DNA of 64,000 nucleotides from positions 997,371 to 1,061,370 of the forward strand of contig JAMPAK010000001.1 of NCBI GenBank assembly GCA_023667285.1. The letters are read 5' to 3'. Source of the stretch: Muribaculaceae bacterium. Its GTDB lineage: Bacteria; Bacteroidota; Bacteroidia; Bacteroidales; Muribaculaceae. Position numbers and translations under genes: made by a program. A model generated the notes under the pieces. The model was given only the letters and a program-made list of their open reading frames with translations, was not told where the DNA came from and did not search any database. Below, piece by piece: positions 25,525-33,682 of the stretch; position 1 is the first letter of the stretch; each line of letters starts with the position of its first letter.

Positions 25525-26703
25525 TCAGTTGTCCAGGAGGAATGTGGCTACCAGAGGGTAGTGGTCGCTCGAGGGGATGGCGGGGCGCTTGATGGAGACG
25601 GCGCTGAAGTCTCCCTTGTAGAGTATCTGGTCTATGCGGAAATAGAACTTGTTGCCGTGATATGTGATGGTTGGGCCCATGGCCTCGTCGGCATAAGCGT
25701 CGTGCATGTCGTCACCCATGATGGTGCGGACGGCATAGCAGGCGGGAATGTCGTTGAAGTCTCCGGCCACAATCCAGTTGCCACCGATGGAGTCGATGCA
25801 CTGGCGGATGTATTGTGCCTGGAGTTTGCGCTGCTTGAATGCGGCCTGGAGCTTGGTGACGAGTCGGCTCTTCACCTCTTCCATCTCGCGCGGGATCATC
25901 CTTGCGGCTCCGGGCGATTTCTTGAGCAGGCCCTCATATAGTTCCTTGTCCTTGGGGTCTAGGCCTATTGACTGGAGATGGCAGTTGGCCAGATGGAGAA
26001 TCTGTCCGTTCATGCTGATGCGGTAGAAGGACACATGGGGCTTCATATTCTCCGGGATCTCTATGCGGTCCTCGGTGAAGGGGTATTTCGACAGGACTGT
26101 GTATTGGTCCTGGACGCCGACGGCTCTGAATGGGTAGCGGTCAGCGAGCTGGCGCAGTTGGGCGCCGGTGATGTGCCATAGTGGCCATTCCTTTATCATC
26201 TCGGTCTCCTGCATGCTCACGATGTCGGCATCCTCGTTGAGGATGAAGTCGATGGTGGCGTTTGACTCCAGTCCCTCGACCTCGCCTCTGAAGTCCATGA
26301 AGTGGAGGGTGTTGTAGGTCATGAAGGTGAATGACCGTTCTTTTTCCTCAGGTGAGAGGGAGCCCGATGGGATATTTATCGGGGCGAAGGCCATGATGGG
26401 CGGGGCTGAGAGGATCCATCCGGCCAGAATGGCGAAGGCTGCCTTGCGCCACAGCAGGAGGTCGATGAGCAGGAAGGCGCATCCAAGAATAAGCACAAGC
26501 GGAAGCGCCATGGCTGCCAGAGATGCGAGCACACACTTGTCGGGGTCTATGGAGCCGCCATAGGCTGAGAAGATGGTGGTCATGGCAAGGCCTACGTTGA
26601 GTCCGGCGACTATGGCTCTCAATGTGGCCAGCCACGGACGTGATATGTATTTCTCAAGCAATGACATGTCAGGGAGAAGATGTTTGGACTTTATTGGGGT
26701 CAT
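25525..26703 (-). CDS. Membrane-anchored endonuclease/exonuclease/phosphatase family protein
   Basis: A 392-residue protein. Residues 25-110 contain three hydrophobic segments. The rest is an EEP-fold hydrolase: FTFMTYNTLHFMDF near 127 (metal-binding Asn), SMQETEMI near 160 (catalytic Glu), IVAGDFNDIPACY near 312 and SSDHYPLVATFLL at the end with the terminal His. This architecture is standard in Bacteroidota, and the active site faces the periplasm. Substrate (phosphoester, lipid or nucleic acid) is unknown. The start overlaps the rhomboid stop as ATGA; an alternative ATG 12 codons later (26667) also fits. Confidence 0.87.
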   Translation of the reverse strand: MTPIKSKHLLPDMSLLEKYISRPWLATLRAIVAGLNVGLAMTTIFSAYGGSIDPDKCVLASLAAMALPLVLILGCAFLLIDLLLWRKAAFAILAGWILSAPPIMAFAPINIPSGSLSPEEKERSFTFMTYNTLHFMDFRGEVEGLESNATIDFILNEDADIVSMQETEMIKEWPLWHITGAQLRQLADRYPFRAVGVQDQYTVLSKYPFTEDRIEIPENMKPHVSFYRISMNGQILHLANCHLQSIGLDPKDKELYEGLLKKSPGAARMIPREMEEVKSRLVTKLQAAFKQRKLQAQYIRQCIDSIGGNWIVAGDFNDIPACYAVRTIMGDDMHDAYADEAMGPTITYHGNKFYFRIDQILYKGDFSAVSIKRPAIPSSDHYPLVATFLLDN

Positions 26704-27530
26704 TTGATGCCCCGGCTGACTTCGAAGAGTCGCTTGCGCTCGTCGGGGGTTAGGGCGGAGTAGCCGGTGCGCTTTATCTTGTCAAGGATGGCGTCGAGGT
26801 CGCGGCGGTCATCGTTGCTGATGGTGGGGTTGGTGAGTGGGGCGCGGCGGCGTGTCAGCAGCCATGCGGCCGGGCGTGTGATGTCGACTCCGCGGCGGAG
26901 TGTGAGGGCGAAGATGGCTCCCATGAGGATGCCTCCGATGTGTGCCACCTCGCCTCCGGCATTCTCGCCGCTCACGCCCAGAAGGACAAGGGCGATGGTG
27001 GCGGCGGCAATCCACTTGAGCCTCACGTCGCCGATGAAGAGGAGCCTCAGCCTGAAGTCTGGGAGCAGCAAGGCGGTGGCTGTGACAATGGCCATCACAG
27101 AGGCCGATGAGCCTATGAGCATGCCTGTGGTGCCTGAGAAGAAGGGGATGGTGTTGTAGGCTATGAGGAACAGCGCTGCGCCTGCGAGGCCGCCATAGAT
27201 ATAGAGGACGAGCATCCGGCCGGGGGTGCATCTGAGCAGCATCACCTGGCCGAACCAGTAGAGCCACAGCATGTTGAAGATGATGTGCATGACATCATAC
27301 TGCGAGAACATGTAGGTGACGATGGTCCAGGGCGCTGTCAGGAGCATGGACGGGCGGCTGGGGAGCTCGACGGCTCTGAGGACTGAGCCCAAAGGGTCGG
27401 CGGCTCCGGCCAGGAGGCCTATGATGACGGCGAGGCGCAGCATTAAGAACACAGCCACATTGACACCGATGAGCCTTGCGGGCATCGATGCGTTGACCCA
27501 TGCCCGGCGCAGGGTGTCAGTAGCCTCCAT
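26700..27530 (-). CDS. Rhomboid family intramembrane serine protease (first paralog)
   Basis: A 276-residue rhomboid-like membrane protease with about six membrane segments. HIIFNMLWLYWFG near 82-94 is the HxxxN region, GSSAS at 140-144 is the active-site serine loop (the usual form is GxSG, so glycine is replaced by alanine), and the catalytic histidine is H197 in AHIGGILMG. A cytoplasmic tail of about 65 residues follows, with DDRRDLDAILDKIKRTGYSALTPDERKRL, a short helical element common in Bacteroidota rhomboids. It overlaps the other rhomboid by 14 bases. Confidence 0.9.
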   Translation of the reverse strand: MEATDTLRRAWVNASMPARLIGVNVAVFLMLRLAVIIGLLAGAADPLGSVLRAVELPSRPSMLLTAPWTIVTYMFSQYDVMHIIFNMLWLYWFGQVMLLRCTPGRMLVLYIYGGLAGAALFLIAYNTIPFFSGTTGMLIGSSASVMAIVTATALLLPDFRLRLLFIGDVRLKWIAAATIALVLLGVSGENAGGEVAHIGGILMGAIFALTLRRGVDITRPAAWLLTRRRAPLTNPTISNDDRRDLDAILDKIKRTGYSALTPDERKRLFEVSRGIK

Positions 27531-28299
27531 AGCTGCCCCCTCCGAAGGTGCCTTGCTTTTTCCAGTAGAGGATGATGAGGAAGCCGAATATCATGCCACC
27601 GAGGTGGGCGAAATGGGCCACACCGTCGGGCCTTCCTGCTGCCTCGCTGAGCCCGATGAGGAGCTCGATGACACACATGCCCGTCACCATCCACTTTGCC
27701 TTGACCGGCACGGGGATGAAGAAGAGATAGAGGGGCGCGTTGGGGAAGAGCATGCCGAAGGCGAGGAGGATGCCGTAGATGGCACCTGAGGCTCCGATGG
27801 TGACGAGGGCGTTGAGCCACTGGCTGACCATCTTGTCGCCCTGGGGTGTCTGCATCAACTGGTGGAGAGCCTCGCGGGCCTCGGGGAAGTCTAGTCCGTT
27901 CTGATTGGCGAGCAGCGGGACGAAGGTGTTCTCCCAGGTGAGCGCCCAGGTGAGTTCCTGGATCAATCCGGCGCCAATGCCACATGAGAGGTAGAAGAAG
28001 AGGAAGCGCCCGCTCCCCATGACCCTCTCGAGCGTCATGCCGAACATCCACAGAGAGAACATGTTAAAGAATATATGGGCAAAACTGTGGGTGGAGTGCA
28101 TGAACATGTAGGTGATCAGCTGGACCGGATTGAAGTCCGATGCCTTGAAATAGTGCAATCCGCCAAACTCCTCAAGCCCCGCGCCGATGCGTCCGGGAAG
28201 CACGAACATGGCTAGCCAGACAATCAGGTTGATTATAATCAGGTTCTTGGTCACCGGTGGCATTTCACCGAAGAATGACCCTCGAGAATTGAAATTCAT
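27517..28299 (-). CDS. Rhomboid family intramembrane serine protease (second paralog)
   Basis: A 260-residue rhomboid with the complete catalytic pair: S171 in the GASGAIYG loop and H232 in AHFAHLGG. HIFFNMFSLWMFG near 75-87 gives the conserved HxxxN. The loop between segments 3 and 4 (residues 115-160) is unusually long and polar. It is the first gene of a four-gene reverse-strand operon (two rhomboids, EEP hydrolase, M3 peptidase). A promoter box lies 26 bases upstream of the start. Natural substrates of Bacteroidota rhomboids are mostly unknown. Confidence 0.93.
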   Translation of the reverse strand: MNFNSRGSFFGEMPPVTKNLIIINLIVWLAMFVLPGRIGAGLEEFGGLHYFKASDFNPVQLITYMFMHSTHSFAHIFFNMFSLWMFGMTLERVMGSGRFLFFYLSCGIGAGLIQELTWALTWENTFVPLLANQNGLDFPEAREALHQLMQTPQGDKMVSQWLNALVTIGASGAIYGILLAFGMLFPNAPLYLFFIPVPVKAKWMVTGMCVIELLIGLSEAAGRPDGVAHFAHLGGMIFGFLIILYWKKQGTFGGGSYGGY

Positions 28300-28324
28300 C
28301 TTGTAGTGTGAAGCAAATTAACTG

Positions 28325-28332
28325 CAAAAATA
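28325..28332 (-). promoter_or_regulatory. Promoter -7 box of the rhomboid operon
   Basis: Plus-strand CAAAAATA reads TATTTTTG on the reverse strand. Predicted leader about 21 bases. Confidence 0.6.
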
Positions 28333-28422
28333 CAAAATTCCTACGACATATTCCCACGCCATGACGAATTTTGTACCGGAAAGGACAGTTAATTATTTTT
28401 AACACAATTGATGGCGTGTGGA

Positions 28423-28454
28423 TTTGGCTGTTTCGGAAAAAGTTCCTACCTTTG
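28423..28454 (+). promoter_or_regulatory. tRNA-fMet promoter
   Basis: TTTG at 28423-28426 and TACCTTTG at 28447-28454 with 20 bases between. The tRNA begins 19 bases after the -7 box. Confidence 0.8.
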
Positions 28455-28472
28455 CACCACTGAAAACGACAT

Positions 28473-28544
<72 letters not shown>

Positions 28545-28559
28545 CTAAACTAAACTATG

Positions 28560-28598
28560 GAGATTGCGTCAAATAGATGCAATCTCTTTTCTTTTTTT
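28560..28598 (+). terminator. Terminator of the tRNA gene
   Basis: GAGATTGCGTC (28560-28570) pairs with GATGCAATCTC (28576-28586) with one G-T wobble and a 5-base loop, followed by TTTTCTTTTTTT. Confidence 0.9.
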
Positions 28599-28617
28599 GT
28601 TAAACCGCGACTTTCCC

Positions 28618-28674
28618 TTGGCTTTTTCAAAAACATCCCGTATCTTTGCGAAAATCAGTCATCCTCTATCTTTG
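28618..28674 (+). promoter_or_regulatory. Tandem overlapping promoters of the LRR gene
   Basis: Two identical -7 boxes TATCTTTG occur at 28641-28648 and 28667-28674. TTG at 28618-28620 is 20 bases before the first. The TTTG of the first box (28645-28648) is 18 bases before the second and could serve as its -33. The leaders to ATG 28766 are about 113 and 87 bases; they contain no recognised motif. Confidence 0.6.
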
Positions 28675-28765
28675 TCATAAGATCATGGGACGAGGATTAT
28701 AATCTTGTACTCACACTAGTAAGAATTGTTGATTGAATAGGTCACATTAACTGAAAGAATTAGCC

Positions 28766-29980
28766 ATGAATGAAATTTTAAGAACAGTCGTTGTAACTAT
28801 TGTTGTGTCAATGTCGGCTATTTCGGCTATAGCAGCAAATGTCCCGATATGCTATTTTGATAATGCCGAATATAAAATAATTCCTGAAGAAGGGTGTGCA
28901 GAACTCGAAGAGATTATGAAACCAAATCTCGTGCCTTCTGTCTTGGTGATTCCGGACTCCATTGACTATGGAGGAGCGAGCATACAATATCATGGGAGAT
29001 ATCCTGTGAAAAAAATCAAGAATATAAGGGGCTGCGAAAACCTGGAGACACTGATTTTGCCGGAAGATGTCGTATCCTTCAATGATATTTCTGACAATGT
29101 TAAGTTGAAATCAATTAGTTTGCCGAAAAGTCTTACATCTCTCGGCACTATGATGAATTGTAAAAGTTTGGAATCAATAATCATACCCGATGGAGTAGAA
29201 AGTATAGGCTATATGCGTTTTTATGGCTGTACAAGCCTTAAGGATGTCTCGCTGCCTGAGAATCTGAAGGAAATTGGATATCAAGCTTTCGCTAATTGTG
29301 ACAGTCTCAGGTCTTTTACGATTCCGGGTTCGGTCTCCAAAGTGGGGAGTGGCATATTTCAAGATTGCGATAAAATTGAAGTATTGACTTTTGAGGTATC
29401 AGACGCTGAGATTGAAGGGGGCAACATGCTGGTAGAAAATTGTCCAAATTTCAAAGAACTCAGGTTGGGTAGATTTGTGGAATTATCTTATCACGATGAG
29501 CATCATAATTGGATTCTTTCTTTTGGTGATTCTCCGGTAGACATCGTGATTTTAGATGAGGCTAATTTAAAATATGACGATTATTTCAGGTATCATTTCT
29601 CATATAACAAGCGTGTGCCTAATCTGACTTTGGGGAGGGATCTTAAGGTCTTTCCATCAGACTTGTCTACGCTCAGATTCCTCGAGACTCTGACTCTGAG
29701 GGATGTGACACCGCCGGCATGTCCACAATTTAAAGATTCGCAATACTCTACTGTGAAACTGATTGTCCCCGAGGGGAGCATTGAGGCATATCGTCAGGCC
29801 GAAGGCTGGAACAGATTCCTCACCATCCAGGAGACTGCTATCAATAATCCCGATGCTATCTCAGACAAGACCGTCATCTCCAGGCATGACCTGCAGGGAC
29901 GCCGTGTCAGGGACGACTATAGGGGCATCGTCATAGAGCGATACTCCGACGGTTCCGTCGGCAAAGTTCTGAAGAGGTGA
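28766..29980 (+). CDS. BspA-type leucine-rich repeat surface protein
   Basis: A 404-residue exported protein with a signal peptide (residues 1-24, ending SAIAANV) and about eight LRR_5 repeats. Examples are ENLETLILPEDVVSF, KLKSISLPKSLTSLG, KSLESIIIPDGVESIG, TSLKDVSLPENLKEIG and DSLRSFTIPGSVSKVG. BspA-like proteins bind host or bacterial surface ligands. The last 40 residues (HDLQGRRV, then GIVIERYSDGSVGKVLKR) resemble the C-terminal domain found on many Bacteroidales exported proteins and may be a sorting or anchoring tail. The gene body is AT-rich against the window, suggesting a more recent arrival. It follows the tRNA by about 220 bases. Confidence 0.88.
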   Translation: MNEILRTVVVTIVVSMSAISAIAANVPICYFDNAEYKIIPEEGCAELEEIMKPNLVPSVLVIPDSIDYGGASIQYHGRYPVKKIKNIRGCENLETLILPEDVVSFNDISDNVKLKSISLPKSLTSLGTMMNCKSLESIIIPDGVESIGYMRFYGCTSLKDVSLPENLKEIGYQAFANCDSLRSFTIPGSVSKVGSGIFQDCDKIEVLTFEVSDAEIEGGNMLVENCPNFKELRLGRFVELSYHDEHHNWILSFGDSPVDIVILDEANLKYDDYFRYHFSYNKRVPNLTLGRDLKVFPSDLSTLRFLETLTLRDVTPPACPQFKDSQYSTVKLIVPEGSIEAYRQAEGWNRFLTIQETAINNPDAISDKTVISRHDLQGRRVRDDYRGIVIERYSDGSVGKVLKR

Positions 29981-30053
29981 GATTGTGATTGACCCGCGGT
30001 TAATTGCCTTGCCTCGAATGGTTGGCGTAGGGACCAATCCGCACAGAGGTCGC

Positions 30054-32168
30054 TTAGTTTTTCCTTAAGCGGCGGAGGATGTTCATGAAGTGGGTGTAGA
30101 TGGGTGAGGGTGGGGCCACCATATCGGTGGCCATGATCTCGGCCATCGTCATGGGCTGCTCGGTGCCGAACTGGCCCGGGTAAAGCACTATGAGGTTGTG
30201 GTAAGGAAAATATTTCTGCAGGAAGTGGGGCACCTCCTCCATGTCTGAGTCGAAAGAGACTGAGGCACGGCGGGCGCTCACCACGATGAGCAAGTCGTCA
30301 GGCCCGACAGCGCTCTGCTTCAATACGAAGTCGTCGAAGCTCTCCACGCGCTCGAAAGAGGCGGTAATGCCTATCTTGCTCTGACGGAGTATGGTGCGTA
30401 TCATAGGGGCGGTCTGATCCTCACACCAGAATGTCGCCGGGCGGCCGATGTGGCGACACAAGTTTCCTATGGCCTGGACCCAGCGGCGGAAGCCGGTCTC
30501 AAACTGAGCCTTCTTGGGGACAGCCACGAAGATGTGGGCGATGGTGGGGAGTGGGTTGAAGCAACGCGTGATGCACACCTGGCGGTTGGTGGACTGGAGC
30601 AGATGCTCAATCTTGCTGCCGAGGAAGGAGTCGATGATGGCGGTGCGCCGGTGCAGTCCAATGATGACCTCGGTGATGTCGCGCTCCTCCATAGTATTAA
30701 GGACGCCGGTGATGAAGTTTAGGTCGTAGCGCTCTATGGGGGTGAGCTCCACCTCGACTGTGGCGGCTGCGCGCTCGGCCACATCGAGCGAGTTGCGCGA
30801 GATGGAGCGCGATGACGCCGAATTGTCGTTGCGGACATGGAGCGCATAGAAGTCGCCGGGGATGGAGGAGTCCGGAAAGCGCATGGCCAGGGCCAGTTCC
30901 ACAATTCCCGGGGCCGTGAGTGGGTTGGAAATGGCGATGAGTGTGCGCGGATGGGTCGCAGACTCATCTTTCTCGGCCTCCACCTGAGCCTGCTCAAGGA
31001 GCTGCACCTTGAGGCGGGCGGCCGCACGGGCGGTTCCCATTGATGAGACTGTGCATGTCACCAGGATCATCAAGATGGTGCCGTTGAGAATCTCGACGCC
31101 GAAGAGCCCCATGGTGTAGCCAATGGTGACCACGGCGAGAGCCACGGCGGTGTGGGCATTGGAGAGCTGATACATCATCAGGCGGTCAGTGCCGGTGAGG
31201 TGAAACACCTTCTGGGTGGCCAGGGCTGCGAGCCACTTGGTGAGCATGGCCACGCCACACATCACTCCGGCTATATAGATGGTCTGCCATCCCTTGGCCA
31301 GAACGCTGAGGTCGATGAGCATACCCACGCCTATAAGGAAATAGGGGATGAAGAGGGCGTTGCCCACAAACTCCAGGCGCCCCATCAGAGTGGAGCGTCC
31401 GGGAATGAAGCGGTTAAGCACAAGTCCGGCGAGGAAGGCTCCGAAGACCCCCTCGACGCCAATCCACTGAGCCACAGCTGCGGCGAGAAACACCATGACC
31501 ATGATGTAGACGAACTGGGCGATGCCGTCGTGGTGTTTCTTGAAGAACCAGCGTGTGAGGCGCGGATAGAAATAGACCATCACAGCACAGTAGAGCGCCA
31601 GATAGCCCAACACCGGGAGCAGCGACGCCACGGAGCCCTCGCGGACCACTCCCATCACACCGGCAAGCACGATGAGGGAGCCAAGGACTGTGACGATGGT
31701 GCCGGCTATGGAGATGATGACCGCAGGCGACTTAGTGACACCGAAGCGCGCCACGATGGGGTATGCCAGCAGAGTGTGGGCGGCAAACATCGACGCCAGC
31801 AGGGTGGCCTCGAGCAGCCCCATCCTGAAAAAGCATATGGCTGCTATAGCTCCGAGTATCAGAGGTATGAAGAAGGTAAATCCGCCGAAGACAAGACCTT
31901 TGCCGAGATTCTTGCGCAGGTGATACATGTCAATCTCGATGCCGGCGAGAAACATCAGGTAGAGGAGGCCCACCTGTCCGAACACCTCAAAGCTCATATC
32001 CTTGTCGAGCAGCCCGAACCCGTGGGGCCCCACAGCCACGCCTGCGATGATAAGGCCGATGACATGCGGAATCTTCAGACGGTTGAACACCAACGGCGTG
32101 ACCAGAAGTATGGCCATCACCGTCAGGAAGATAGGCACCGGCTGGCTTATGATGGGCGCCTTCGTCAT
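30054..32168 (-). CDS. Cation:proton antiporter (CPA2 family) with universal-stress-like C-terminus
   Basis: A monovalent cation/proton antiporter of about 704 residues. The first ~400 residues form the Na+/H+ exchanger domain with about 12 membrane segments (FNRLKIPHVIGLIIAGVAVGPHGFG near the start, GVEGVFGAFLAGLVLNRFIPGRS near 240). The C-terminal ~300 residues are soluble, with two Usp-like halves (TLIAISNPLTAPGIVELALA; TEVIIGLHRRTAIIDSFLGSKIEHLLQ); no RCK/TrkA-N domain is seen. ATG 32168 is preferred, because the longer start at 32204 lies on the promoter box and 32195 would be almost leaderless. The ion specificity is unknown. Confidence 0.88.
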   Translation of the reverse strand: MTKAPIISQPVPIFLTVMAILLVTPLVFNRLKIPHVIGLIIAGVAVGPHGFGLLDKDMSFEVFGQVGLLYLMFLAGIEIDMYHLRKNLGKGLVFGGFTFFIPLILGAIAAICFFRMGLLEATLLASMFAAHTLLAYPIVARFGVTKSPAVIISIAGTIVTVLGSLIVLAGVMGVVREGSVASLLPVLGYLALYCAVMVYFYPRLTRWFFKKHHDGIAQFVYIMVMVFLAAAVAQWIGVEGVFGAFLAGLVLNRFIPGRSTLMGRLEFVGNALFIPYFLIGVGMLIDLSVLAKGWQTIYIAGVMCGVAMLTKWLAALATQKVFHLTGTDRLMMYQLSNAHTAVALAVVTIGYTMGLFGVEILNGTILMILVTCTVSSMGTARAAARLKVQLLEQAQVEAEKDESATHPRTLIAISNPLTAPGIVELALAMRFPDSSIPGDFYALHVRNDNSASSRSISRNSLDVAERAAATVEVELTPIERYDLNFITGVLNTMEERDITEVIIGLHRRTAIIDSFLGSKIEHLLQSTNRQVCITRCFNPLPTIAHIFVAVPKKAQFETGFRRWVQAIGNLCRHIGRPATFWCEDQTAPMIRTILRQSKIGITASFERVESFDDFVLKQSAVGPDDLLIVVSARRASVSFDSDMEEVPHFLQKYFPYHNLIVLYPGQFGTEQPMTMAEIMATDMVAPPSPIYTHFMNILRRLRKN

Positions 32169-32203
32169 CAGGGTCACGAAACAGGGAAGAGGCATATCAA
32201 CCA

Positions 32204-32211
32204 CAAAATTA
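32204..32211 (-). promoter_or_regulatory. Promoter -7 box of the antiporter gene
   Basis: Plus-strand CAAAATTA reads TAATTTTG on the reverse strand. It overlaps the most upstream possible start codon, so a start at 32168 is favoured. Confidence 0.55.
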
Positions 32212-32244
32212 CAAAAATTCCCCCATACTTTGCAGGAAAATTCG

Positions 32245-32252
32245 TAACTTTG
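32245..32252 (+). promoter_or_regulatory. Promoter -7 box of the surA-like gene and the long downstream run
   Basis: TAACTTTG is an exact match to TAnnTTTG. The leader to GTG 32297 is about 40 bases. It diverges from the antiporter promoter 34 bases away. Confidence 0.65.
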
Positions 32253-32296
32253 GGCCTAAATATACCCGATATTCATCTGTAATTATTCGCAACAAC

Positions 32297-33682
32297 GTGA
32301 GAATCAGAAATATATTCCTGACAGGAGCAGCCTTCATGCTCTGCTGTCTCTATGCCGTGGCCGCCGTTGATAATGTGGCCGAGGAGGTGGTTTGGGTTGT
32401 CGGCGACACACCCATCTGGAAGTCGGAGGTCGAGGACACCTATCAGAGCATGCTCTATGAGAAAATACCCATCGACGGAGACCCTTACTGTGTCATCCCT
32501 GAGCAGATGGCCGTCGAGAAACTCTATCTCCACCAGGCCGACATGGACACCGTCGAGGTGTCGGAGAGCATGGTGATGCAGCAGGTGGAGGCCCAACTCA
32601 ACTTCCTCATCAACCAGTTGGGGTCGAAGGAGAAGGTGGAGCAGTATTTCAACAAGAGCCTCCCGGCGCTCCGTGTGCAATATCACGACATGATAGCAAA
32701 CCGCCAGAGGGTGCAGATGGTGCAGCGCAAGCTCACACAGAACATCACCACCACACCCACTGAGGTGCGCCGCTATTTTGACAAACTCCCTGAGGACAGC
32801 ATCCCCTATGTCCCCCTTCAGGTTGAGGCTCAGATCCTCACCATCGCCCCCGCCATCCCGCGCGAGGAGATAGAGAATGTCAAGTCCCGTCTGCGCGACT
32901 ACGCCGACCGCGTCAACCGTGGGGAGAGTGATTTCTCTACACTGGCCATCCTCTACTCAGAGGACCCTGAGTCAGCCCAGCGAGGAGGCGAACTCGGATT
33001 CTTCGGCCGTGGACAGATGGTGCCTGAATTCTCGGCCGCAGCCTTCAATCTCAACGACCCCAAGAAGGTCTCTAAGATTGTCGAGACCGAGTATGGCTAT
33101 CATATCATCCAGTTGATAGAGAAGCGCGGCGAGCGCATCAATGCGCGCCACATCCTGCTGCGTCCTCGTGTGGCTGAGTCAGACCTCATCGAGGCTGTGA
33201 ACCGCCTCGACACCGTGCGCCACGAGATGGTTGACAATAAAAAGTTCACCTTCGAGGAAGCGGTGGCAGTCCTTTCGGCCGACAAGACCACAAACAAGAA
33301 CAAGGGCGTGATGGTGAACCAGGCCGATGGGACATCGCGCTTCAACATGTCGCAGCTCCCTCAGGAGGTGGCTAAGGTGGTCAACGAAATGCAGCCCGGC
33401 GAGGTCTCGCAGGCGTTCATCATGAAAGACCCCAAGACAACCCAGGACATTGTGGCGCTTGTCAAGCTCACCACCCGCATCCCCGGCCACCGCGCCAATC
33501 TCTCTGACGACTATCAGCTCATCAAGCGCCTATATGAGGAGCACCGCCAGCAGGAGGTGCTTGACAAATGGCTAGCCGATAAGATCAAATCGACCTACAT
33601 ACGCATAGAGTCAGGCTGGCGCGACTGTGAGTTCAAGAACCAAGGCTGGATCAAGACCGACAATCGGTCAGCAGAGAAATGA
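32297..33682 (+). CDS. Periplasmic peptidylprolyl isomerase, SurA/PpiC family
   Basis: A chaperone/isomerase for outer-membrane proteins (461 residues). It uses a GTG start: MRIRNIFLTG places basic residues before the hydrophobic signal core, and the next ATG (32336) would lose them. A SurA-like N-terminal domain covers about 30-170. A parvulin domain lies near 175-285 (LAILYSEDPESAQRGGELGFFGRGQMVPEF, YGYHIIQLIEKRGER), and a second, degenerate parvulin-like domain spans 285-395. It overlaps the OstA-like gene as ATGA, and both act in outer-membrane assembly. Confidence 0.9.
   Translation: MRIRNIFLTGAAFMLCCLYAVAAVDNVAEEVVWVVGDTPIWKSEVEDTYQSMLYEKIPIDGDPYCVIPEQMAVEKLYLHQADMDTVEVSESMVMQQVEAQLNFLINQLGSKEKVEQYFNKSLPALRVQYHDMIANRQRVQMVQRKLTQNITTTPTEVRRYFDKLPEDSIPYVPLQVEAQILTIAPAIPREEIENVKSRLRDYADRVNRGESDFSTLAILYSEDPESAQRGGELGFFGRGQMVPEFSAAAFNLNDPKKVSKIVETEYGYHIIQLIEKRGERINARHILLRPRVAESDLIEAVNRLDTVRHEMVDNKKFTFEEAVAVLSADKTTNKNKGVMVNQADGTSRFNMSQLPQEVAKVVNEMQPGEVSQAFIMKDPKTTQDIVALVKLTTRIPGHRANLSDDYQLIKRLYEEHRQQEVLDKWLADKIKSTYIRIESGWRDCEFKNQGWIKTDNRSAEK

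Noticed and set aside
31152-32282. 376-codon plus-strand ORF opposite the cation:proton antiporter
   Set aside because: It is antisense to a conserved transporter. The product is a His/Glu/Gly-rich artefact of reverse-strand codons, and it runs through the antiporter's own promoter.
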